The position numbers were made by a program, and so were the translations under genes. The notes below the pieces were generated by a model, which saw only the letters and a program-made list of their open reading frames with translations, was not told the DNA's origin and did no database searches. Below are positions 35,864 to 42,065 of a stretch of 64,000 nt of DNA, in pieces. The stretch comes from Frigoriflavimonas asaccharolytica (GTDB lineage Bacteria; Bacteroidota; Bacteroidia; Flavobacteriales; Weeksellaceae), in assembly GCF_013294015.1 (NCBI RefSeq), contig NZ_JABSNO010000009.1:1-64000 (forward strand), written 5' to 3'. Every line of letters begins with the position of its first letter. Within the stretch, counting starts at the first letter, position 1.

Positions 35864-36619
35864 ATGCAAAAAGTATTTTTATTATTAATTTCCGTTCTAT
35901 TTTTATCTACATCTTTCTACAAGCGAGATACGCGAAAATTTATTACAGAAAAAAATAATTTAATGATACTACCAATTGCAAAAAAAGAAGCGCCTGCAAA
36001 AAAAGCGTCTAGTTTGGCAGAAGAAGTTTATCTTTCTATTAATTTTGAAAATATAAATCGGCTAAATGCGGATGTTTTTTATAAAGCATTTCTTGGTTTT
36101 GAAAACTTGAAAAAAGCGGGTGAATTAGATGGAAATTCTCATCTGCTAACGATTTGTGATTTTTCTTTATCGTCAAATGTAAAAAGATTGTGGGTAATAG
36201 ATGTGCACGAAGGGAAAGTGGTTTTTAATTCTTTGGTGGCTCACGGAAAAAATACAGGCGAAGAATTTGCAGAAAAATTTTCTAATACTGAAAGTTCTTT
36301 GCAAAGCAGTCTTGGTTTTTACATTACAGAAAGCACTTACGACGGATCCAACGGATATTCTCTAAAACTTCTTGGGATGGATGATGGTTATAATGATAAA
36401 GCGCTAGAACGCGCAATTGTAATGCATGGCGCAGATTATGTGAGTGAAAATTTCATAAAAAATGAAAAAAGATTGGGCAGAAGTTGGGGTTGTCCGGCAG
36501 TTCCAAAAGAATTGGCAGAGCCAATAATAAATACCATTAAAGGAAAAAATTGCCTTTTTATTTATGCTCCAGATCAAAATTATTTGGCAAATTCAAAATG
36601 GTTGAAGACTACAATTTAA
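35864..36619 (+). CDS. Murein L,D-transpeptidase-like protein (YkuD_2 type)
   Basis: A 251-residue exported protein (signal peptide about 1-18, MQKVFLLLISVLFLSTS). The catalytic region has the paired motif IVMHGADYVS near residue 188 and GRSWGCPAVP near 207, with the presumed nucleophile cysteine, as in the L,D-transpeptidase catalytic-domain family PF13645. It would act on peptidoglycan cross-links in the periplasm. The frame is open 10 codons further upstream, but that would begin inside the promoter. Confidence 0.87.
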   Translation: MQKVFLLLISVLFLSTSFYKRDTRKFITEKNNLMILPIAKKEAPAKKASSLAEEVYLSINFENINRLNADVFYKAFLGFENLKKAGELDGNSHLLTICDFSLSSNVKRLWVIDVHEGKVVFNSLVAHGKNTGEEFAEKFSNTESSLQSSLGFYITESTYDGSNGYSLKLLGMDDGYNDKALERAIVMHGADYVSENFIKNEKRLGRSWGCPAVPKELAEPIINTIKGKNCLFIYAPDQNYLANSKWLKTTI

Positions 36620-36846
36620 TTGTAATTCCTTTCCAACGGACTGAATTTTTTACAATTAATTTTAGTACATGACAAAAATTTTCAACCATAAAAGGAACAA
36701 AAGCAAACTGCTAAAAAAGTAGTGGAAAAGTTAAAATAAGTTTGAAAATATTTGACTTTTAAATTTTTTAATCTTTTTCAGTCTAAAAAACATCTGCTTT
36801 TGCGGTAAATTTTTCACATTTTATTTTATGTCGTGTACTGAATAAT

Positions 36847-37836
36847 TTACTCTAAATTTTTCAAAGTATAATACAAACCGTCTATTACTTTGCACATCCT
36901 CGGAATATCCAAAGTTTCTACGGTATCACTTGCTTTGTGGTAGTTTTTATTTCTAAAAAATGAAGTATCTGTGAGCATCAAAGCGCTGTAATCAAATTTC
37001 CAATAGTTGAGGTGATCAGAATAATCTATGCCTTGCAGAAATTGAGGTGCCGTGAAAGTTTGCGTTTTTATTTGACCAGATTTTTTGTAGGTTTTATTAA
37101 ATGCGTTGGCAAATTTTCCAGCATTAAATTTTTTCACAACCGTGATGAAATTACCTTTGTCGCCATAAAAAATTGAAAGCAAACCGAGTGGATAATCTTG
37201 AGAATTGGGTTCATCAGAAAAATAACCAATCATTTCGACAGAAACCATCCCAAAAACATCAATATTTTTATCTTTCAAAGATTTTGCATGAATGTAACTT
37301 CCCATGTTTTCTGTCCGAAAATAGGGTGGTTCTTCCAAAGTATAAGCCACCAAATCTATTCTAAAATTCAGTTTTTCGCCTTTTAACATTCTTGCTAATT
37401 CCAAAAGCGCAGTAGTTCCAGAAGCATTATCATCTGCTCCAGCTTGCTCTCCGCAAACATCGTAATGCGCACCAACTATAATTCTGCTTTTATGTTCGGT
37501 ACCAAAAGAGGCAATTACATTTTTATAATTTTTGCCATCAACTTCAAAATTTTGAAAGGAAACGTCATCAGCATATTTTTCAAAATCTTTTTTGAGGTAA
37601 TTTGCTGTAGAATCTAGTTGTGATAAATGATCAGCGTTTCTAAAATTTGGTATTTCGGTAAGTGCATTCAAATGTTTTTTCACCAAAGTTGAATCCGTTT
37701 TTTTATCTAAGATTTTTGCAGGATACTTAGGTTCATAAAATTGGAAAGAGAGAAATGCAAACAGGATCAGTGCAGAAAAAAAGAAAAATTTTTTCCAAGA
37801 AAATGATTTATTGTTATTTGTAGAATTCTTTTTCAT
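36847..37836 (-). CDS. M28-family zinc peptidase, membrane-anchored
   Basis: A 329-residue aminopeptidase-like protein with one N-terminal transmembrane helix (about 14-32). Zinc-binding residues are seen in GAHYDVCGEQAGADDNASG (H and D) and in YTLEEPPYF, the catalytic EE pair. A further D/E appears in VSVEMIGYF, and the last histidine in NYHKASDTVETLD. The start at 37836 gives a normal signal anchor. The open frame to 37893 runs into the terminator of the TPR gene and is not used in my view. Confidence 0.88.
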   Translation of the reverse strand: MKKNSTNNNKSFSWKKFFFFSALILFAFLSFQFYEPKYPAKILDKKTDSTLVKKHLNALTEIPNFRNADHLSQLDSTANYLKKDFEKYADDVSFQNFEVDGKNYKNVIASFGTEHKSRIIVGAHYDVCGEQAGADDNASGTTALLELARMLKGEKLNFRIDLVAYTLEEPPYFRTENMGSYIHAKSLKDKNIDVFGMVSVEMIGYFSDEPNSQDYPLGLLSIFYGDKGNFITVVKKFNAGKFANAFNKTYKKSGQIKTQTFTAPQFLQGIDYSDHLNYWKFDYSALMLTDTSFFRNKNYHKASDTVETLDIPRMCKVIDGLYYTLKNLE

Positions 37837-37880
37837 TGTTTTTAAAAATAGATATAAAGGTACATTCTTTAAATCAAAAA

Positions 37881-37904
37881 AAGGAAACCTCAATCGGTTT
37901 CCTT
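37881..37904 (-). terminator. Terminator that overlaps the end of the TPR gene
   Basis: Nine-base-pair stem AAGGAAACC / GGTTTCCTT with a 6-nt loop and seven T after it on the minus strand. The stop codon of the TPR gene lies in the loop and the last three sense codons form one arm. Confidence 0.85.
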
Positions 37905-38405
37905 CGTCTTCTTTTTAGATTTTTTCTTTATAATTTTAGATTTAACAAATTTTTTTCGCTCTTTGATGTGTTCCAAACTACAAGAATTGAAGCAATATTT
38001 TTTCGCTTTTTCTAAAAAATGTATCGCGTTGATGAAATTCCCTCTCTTTTCTGAAAGATAAGAGCGCAAAATCCAAATTACAGATTGGTCTATTCCTTTT
38101 ATTTTTGAGGAATAATTAATTAATTTTTCTGCCTCTTCAAAATCTTCATTATTGATCAAACAATTGATGTAAAACTCTGGCGTGTTGATATTTGCGACAT
38201 CATGCATCATTGCTTCGGCGAAATATTTTTTCGCGGTTTCATAATCTTTCAATATTTCAGAATGGATTCTCGCCATCAAACACAAAGCATCTGCATCTTC
38301 CGGATCGTAGGAAAGTGCGTAGTTTAAGGCTTCCAAGCATTCTGGTAAATTGTACGGAAAGCAATCTAAAGCTTCAAAGTAATATTTATTTTTAGTTAAG
38401 TTCAT
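37890..38405 (-). CDS. TPR-repeat protein
   Basis: A 171-residue protein with about three TPR-like helical hairpins: residues 18-50 (CLEALNYALSYDPEDADALC), 52-85 (DYETAKKYFAEAMMHDVANI) and 90-145. A very basic lysine tail (KKKSKKKTKETD) follows and might contact nucleic acid. It overlaps the end of prfH by 14 nt, which indicates co-translation. A partner role for PrfH/RtcB is a guess from the layout. Confidence 0.75.
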   Translation of the reverse strand: MNLTKNKYYFEALDCFPYNLPECLEALNYALSYDPEDADALCLMARIHSEILKDYETAKKYFAEAMMHDVANINTPEFYINCLINNEDFEEAEKLINYSSKIKGIDQSVIWILRSYLSEKRGNFINAIHFLEKAKKYCFNSCSLEHIKERKKFVKSKIIKKKSKKKTKETD

Positions 38406-39090
38406 TTTGTTCTTTTTTTAGTTCATTTTTCAGTCTGCCTCTTTTTGTTTTAAAGGTTTTATCGGCAGTACTTTTTTTGAAATCATTGCCAGAGAAAGTT
38501 CTCACAGGATTTCCACGCTCTATTTCTATTTGATTTTTCCACGTTTCTTGCATTTGATTTTCTATTTTTTTTAAATCTAATTCCAAAACTTTTTCTTTTA
38601 ATCTTGCGATAGAAATTTTCTTATTTTCCAATTGCGAACGCGTGTCTTGCACAAAAACCGAAATTTTGGTAGGCAAATGTGTAGCACGAACTGCGGTGCT
38701 TACTTTATTCACGTTTTGTCCGCCACTTCCTTGGCTTCTGGTGGTTTGAAATTGAATATCCTTTTCGTTAAATTCTATTTTCATTACATTTTCCAGTTCA
38801 AAAACCCCGATAAACCAATTGCTTCTTTTGTGCAATTTTCGGAAGGTGCTTTTGCCAATCCAGCAGATGCTTCCAATCCATGTTTTCAGAAATTGTTCTG
38901 CATTTTTGCCTTTCAAAAGTAAGCTTGCGGATTTTAAAGTTAAATTTTCATCGCCCGTTTCTCTGTGGATGATTTCGTATTCTATTTTGTTTTCTGTAGC
39001 TTCTTCTAGGAAAACCTTCAGCACTTTTGCCACTACAAATTGGCATTCCAAAGGTCCTCTTCCAGAAGAAATCTGTATTATTTTGTCCAT
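38392..39090 (-). CDS. prfH: Peptide chain release factor H-like protein
   Basis: A 232-residue class I release factor homologue without the usual stop-codon recognition domain. A short N-terminal domain (SSGRGPLECQF) precedes the GGQ domain with GSGGQNVNKV (GGQ at 123-125), then VFVQDTRSQLENKKISIARL, and a basic tail. This is the PrfH family, often encoded beside RtcB. Enteric RtcB2-PrfH pairs are reported to rescue ribosomes with a cut 16S decoding centre: PrfH frees the nascent chain and RtcB re-ligates the rRNA. Here rtcB lies 309 nt upstream on the same strand. Confidence 0.9.
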   Translation of the reverse strand: MDKIIQISSGRGPLECQFVVAKVLKVFLEEATENKIEYEIIHRETGDENLTLKSASLLLKGKNAEQFLKTWIGSICWIGKSTFRKLHKRSNWFIGVFELENVMKIEFNEKDIQFQTTRSQGSGGQNVNKVSTAVRATHLPTKISVFVQDTRSQLENKKISIARLKEKVLELDLKKIENQMQETWKNQIEIERGNPVRTFSGNDFKKSTADKTFKTKRGRLKNELKKEQNELN

Positions 39091-39369
39091 TTTTTATTAT
39101 TAATTATTTTTTGGGCAGACATTTGACTTTGTCGAATATCTATCATTTTATTTTTTTGGCAGACATGAACTTCGTTCGTAAACTTCAATTAAAGCCTTCG
39201 CTTCAATTTCGTTTATGCCTTCCGTTCTCTCCCGATGAAAAATCGGGATCCACTCATCTCGTCAGAAATGACGAGAGCAAATAGTCGCTTTTTTTCAATA
39301 TTATTTTTCATTTACTAAAATTTAAATTTTAAGAAGATTTCCTTCGATAAATTGTCGATTTTCATTATT
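39091..39369. repeat. Hairpin-rich spacer between rtcB and prfH
   Basis: No gene is supported here. Two similar segments beginning GGCAGACAT occur at 39115 and 39160. Two perfect short hairpins follow near 39228-39273: CCCGAT/ATCGGG and CTCGTCA/TGACGAG, separated by GATCCACTCAT. The layout resembles a degenerate flavobacterial dispersed repeat. Confidence 0.5.
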
Positions 39370-39397
39370 TATCATCTATCATCTATCATCTATCATC
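39370..39397. repeat. Heptamer tandem repeat at the 3' end of rtcB
   Basis: Four perfect TATCATC units ending 2 nt before the rtcB stop codon (39400-39402), then a degenerate half unit. Confidence 0.9.
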
Positions 39398-39399
39398 CA

Positions 39400-40794
39400 T
39401 CATTTCCCTTTCATCCTCACAATTCTCGGTTGAAAAGTTCCCAGAATATCTACCGATTCGCTTTGGGCATTCATCACTTCGTTGATGTTTTTATAAGCCA
39501 TTGGTGCTTCTTCCGTACTTCCACCAAGCAAGGTGATTTTTTTTAATTTCAACTCCTTTTTGATGTCGTTTTGCGTAAATAAATTTTTGCAAGCTCCTCT
39601 AGAATGTTGTCTTCCAGCACCATGAGAAGCAGAATGTAGAGAATCTGGATTTCCTTTTCCACGTACGATAAAACCTTTTGCCGTCATTGAGCCAGGAATA
39701 ATGCCCAGTTCGTTTTCGTTTGCTGGTGTTGCTCCTTTTCGATGAACGATCACTTCTTTTCCGTTGTGAATTTCTTTCCACGCAAAATTGTGGTGATTTT
39801 CTATTCTAGCTTTCACTCTTCCGCCAACTGCTTTCAGCAATCTGCGGTGAATATCGTCATGACAAGCCGATGCATAATCTCCGGCAAGCGTCATTGCGGT
39901 CCAATATTCCAAACCAAGATGCGAGTCTAGAGAAAGCCAGGCAAAATTTTGCGCTTCCTTTGGTAATGGACATTGCTCTGCTGCAACTCTTGAATAATAT
40001 TGCGCAATTTCTGCTCCAAAACCACGAGATCCGCTGTGCGAAAGTATACCCAAATATTTGCCTTTTGGTAAATCAATTTGTGCTTCTTCTTCCGTGATTT
40101 CTACTTCTCCAAATTCCACAAAATGATTTCCGCCACCAGAAGTTCCCATTTGTTTGTGGGCTTTTCCTTTCATTCTTTTTAGAATGGGGATTAAATCAAA
40201 GGTGTCTCTCTCGAAAATTTCATTGTCGATGTGAGTTTTATGCACTTCGTTCATTCCAAATTTGGTGTGTTCTGCCAAGGCTTTTTCGTATTTGTCTTTT
40301 GCGCCATCTAGGTAAGAAATTGGCGTATCCAAAATGCTTAAACTCATTCTGCAACCGATGTCCATTCCAACTGCATACGGAATTACCACATTTTCTACCG
40401 CCAAAACGCCGCCAATCGGCAATCCGTAACCGAGATGTGCATCTGGCATTAATGCGCCTTGCACAGAAATTGGTAATTTCAAACCGGTGTACAGTTGGTT
40501 TTTGGTTTCGTCTGAAATATTGTTTCCGAATATTTGAAACGGAACTCTATTTTGTAACAGCATTCTTTTTTCTGTTTTATTTGAGGTTAAAAGTGCTTCT
40601 GCAATCTGACCAAAAGTGAGGTCGTCTGCAAAATTTTGAGGTTCGTGTAGTATGTTTTTTAATAGTGTTTTCACGTGATGTATATTTTTTGTCGCGAAGT
40701 TTCTCTTCATAACTTCTAATGCGATATTGATGCTTTGATTGTTTGGAAATCCCAGTTTTAAAAGGTCTTTTCCTTTGAGTTTTAAAGTTCCCAT
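39400..40794 (-). CDS. rtcB: RtcB-type RNA ligase
   Basis: A 464-residue GTP/Mn-dependent RNA ligase that joins 2',3'-cyclic phosphate (3'-phosphate) and 5'-OH ends. Metal and catalytic residues are seen in PDAHLGYGLPIGG (D118, H120), GMDIGCRMS (C148), SGGGNHFVEFG, and the guanylated histidine, about H391, in SASHGAGRQHS. Length and N-terminal region fit the PrfH-linked RtcB2 subgroup. Upstream there is a degenerate heptamer array up to the start codon, then a 300-nt spacer and a separate small transcription unit. Confidence 0.94.
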   Translation of the reverse strand: MGTLKLKGKDLLKLGFPNNQSINIALEVMKRNFATKNIHHVKTLLKNILHEPQNFADDLTFGQIAEALLTSNKTEKRMLLQNRVPFQIFGNNISDETKNQLYTGLKLPISVQGALMPDAHLGYGLPIGGVLAVENVVIPYAVGMDIGCRMSLSILDTPISYLDGAKDKYEKALAEHTKFGMNEVHKTHIDNEIFERDTFDLIPILKRMKGKAHKQMGTSGGGNHFVEFGEVEITEEEAQIDLPKGKYLGILSHSGSRGFGAEIAQYYSRVAAEQCPLPKEAQNFAWLSLDSHLGLEYWTAMTLAGDYASACHDDIHRRLLKAVGGRVKARIENHHNFAWKEIHNGKEVIVHRKGATPANENELGIIPGSMTAKGFIVRGKGNPDSLHSASHGAGRQHSRGACKNLFTQNDIKKELKLKKITLLGGSTEEAPMAYKNINEVMNAQSESVDILGTFQPRIVRMKGK

Positions 40795-40798
40795 TTAG

Positions 40799-40850
40799 AG
40801 ATATTTGAAATAAGATATAAGATATTTGATATAAGATGATTGATAAATGA
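40799..40850. repeat. Degenerate heptamer array upstream of rtcB
   Basis: About seven 7-nt units of the type AGATATT/TGATATA/AGATGAT directly before the rtcB ATG. The 12-mer ATAAGATATTTG and its relatives show the periodicity. Purity is lower than for the array at 39370. Confidence 0.6.
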
Positions 40851-41106
40851 TTTTCAATTCGTGTGTTGAATTTATTGTTCAAAAAAATCTATTCTTTTTA
40901 GTTGTTGAATTGGTTGATAGTTTTGTAGGCGGAAATACTTTTCTAGCCCCGATAGAAGTGGAAATCCTTTTTTTGCATTTGAAAAAAAGATTGCAACGGA
41001 TAGCGGGAATTAGCTCCAAATCAAATATTTTTTGTAAAATTTTGAAATGGAAACGGTTTTCCTTTAAAAAGAAATCGGGAAATTTTGTGGTGTGAAATTT
41101 ATCCAA
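40851..41106. other. Spacer between small unit and rtcB
   Basis: Two open frames of 75-82 codons overlap on opposite strands. The minus one begins with TTG, both have atypical compositions and neither shows recognisable similarity. I see no promoter box for rtcB that is clearly better than the one of the small unit at 41279-41308. Confidence 0.4.
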
Positions 41107-41110
41107 AGAA

Positions 41111-41138
41111 AAACCCGAAATCTTGCGACTTCGGGTTT
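41111..41138 (-). terminator. Terminator or attenuator of the small unit
   Basis: Nine-base-pair stem AAACCCGAA / TTCGGGTTT followed on the minus strand by TTTTTCTTT. It lies 21 nt past the stop of the 25-codon ORF. Confidence 0.8.
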
Positions 41139-41159
41139 GTATATTTCAAAATTGTTGTA

Positions 41160-41237
41160 TTAAGAATGTACCATACCACGAAGCTGCACCACCAAAAGTG
41201 GCAATCCTACTGCTGAATGCTGTGTAAATTTGAACAT
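41160..41237 (-). CDS. Candidate 25-residue leader peptide
   Basis: ATG to TAA on the minus strand, inside the small unit. It encodes a 25-residue peptide that begins MFKFTQHSAVGLPLL and ends RGMVHS, rich in Val and Leu, with a possible stalling part in the middle. It lies 35 nt after the predicted transcription start. There is no Shine-Dalgarno sequence, which is normal in this phylum. The ORF overlaps the pairing element, so ribosome movement would change the fold. Whether it is translated is not known. Confidence 0.45.
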   Translation of the reverse strand: MFKFTQHSAVGLPLLVVQLRGMVHS

Positions 41238-41278
41238 GGCTTCGTTGTTTTTTAATTGTTAGACTTAATTTTCAGGTG

Positions 41279-41308
41279 CAAATATAGGATTATTTTTGAA
41301 ACTGCAAA
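41279..41308 (-). promoter_or_regulatory. Promoter of the small unit
   Basis: On the minus strand TTTG (41305-41308), 18 nt, TATATTTG (41279-41286): a full consensus match, with the same spacing as the tRNA promoter in this window. Confidence 0.8.
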
Positions 41309-41375
41309 CTTTTGTAGAATTTTTTATCAATTTGTTGTAATTTACGTCATGAATTTGCTGATAATTCAAACAAAA

Positions 41376-41400
41376 AAAGCCGCAATTAGATTGCAGCTTT
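41376..41400 (-). terminator. Terminator of the FKBP gene
   Basis: AAAGCCGCAAT pairs with ATTGCAGCTTT (one mismatch) around a 3-nt loop, with seven T after it on the minus strand, 22 nt past the gene's stop. Confidence 0.8.
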
Positions 41401-41421
41401 TCTGTTTTTAAAAATTAAATT

Positions 41422-41916
41422 TTATTGTTGTTGCGAGCTGTTTCCTATTGGTGCAGTGCTCAATTCTTCTTCTGTAGCTGGTCTTGTGAAGTCTAATTCT
41501 ATATCAAAATTTAAGGTTTGACCTGCCATTGGATGATTTAAATCTACATTCACGGTTTCTGCGGTTACTTCCATTACCATTGCATTTATTTGGTTTCCTT
41601 CTGGATCTTGCAAAGGTAAAATTGCGCCAATTGGTGGAAGACCGGATTGCTCAAACATTGCGATTGGAAGTTGTGTTTTGGCTTCTTCATTGCGAATACC
41701 ATAACCTTCTTCTGGCTTTATGGTAAAAGATTTTTTGTCACCGGCTATCATACCTTCTAATTCTTTTTCAAATTTTGGCAACATCATTCCTACACCATAC
41801 AAAAATGTAAATGGTAGATCTGCTTCTGTTTTTTCTATGAATGTTTGTTGGCCATTTTCTTCAATCGCATTTAGGGTGTAATGTACGGATACGATGTGAT
41901 TTTTCTCTACTGTCAT
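41422..41916 (-). CDS. SlyD-like FKBP peptidyl-prolyl isomerase
   Basis: A 164-residue FKBP-type isomerase of the SlyD class, cytoplasmic (no signal peptide). The FKBP halves FLYGVGMMLPKFEKELEGM and NHPMAGQTLNFDIELDF flank an inserted flap domain (about residues 70-120), which gives chaperone activity in this class. The His-rich metal-binding tail of E. coli SlyD is absent; the tail is instead short and ends SSQQQ. A TACCTTTG box lies at 41971-41978 (minus strand). Confidence 0.9.
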   Translation of the reverse strand: MTVEKNHIVSVHYTLNAIEENGQQTFIEKTEADLPFTFLYGVGMMLPKFEKELEGMIAGDKKSFTIKPEEGYGIRNEEAKTQLPIAMFEQSGLPPIGAILPLQDPEGNQINAMVMEVTAETVNVDLNHPMAGQTLNFDIELDFTRPATEEELSTAPIGNSSQQQ

Positions 41917-41970
41917 CTCTTAAAATTGTTTGGGATTTTGTTTTTCCCGGATGTTATTATTTACTAAATA

Positions 41971-41978
41971 CAAAGGTA
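41971..41978 (-). promoter_or_regulatory. -7 box of the FKBP gene
   Basis: TACCTTTG on the minus strand fits TAnnTTTG. It is 55 nt before the start codon. No clear -33 motif. Confidence 0.5.
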
Positions 41979-42065
41979 AGAATTTTCTTTCAGATTGATT
42001 TTTGATGCGAAATTTACTTAAAATAATTTGAGTTTTTGATTGCTAAAAAATATACTTTTAAAAAT

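Larger units (their letters stand above)
41100..41272 (-). ncRNA. Orphan leader-like small RNA with a 25-codon ORF
   Basis: A self-contained transcription unit: near-ideal promoter (41279-41308), about 170 nt of transcript and an intrinsic terminator (41111-41138). Inside, ACGAAGC directly before the ATG pairs with GCTTCGT 55 nt later (41239-41245 with 41178-41184), enclosing a second small CCAC/GTGG hairpin. This folding, with a terminator at the end, looks like a riboswitch or attenuator leader. No gene follows until rtcB 306 nt on. No known family was recognised. Confidence 0.6.

Noticed and set aside
39370-39397. CRISPR-like short repeats
   Set aside because: Units of 7 nt without spacers; a simple tandem array.
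40847-41106. Open frames of 82 codons (+) and 75 codons (-) between the small unit and rtcB
   Set aside because: They overlap on opposite strands, the minus one starts with TTG, and neither shows domain-like composition or recognisable similarity.
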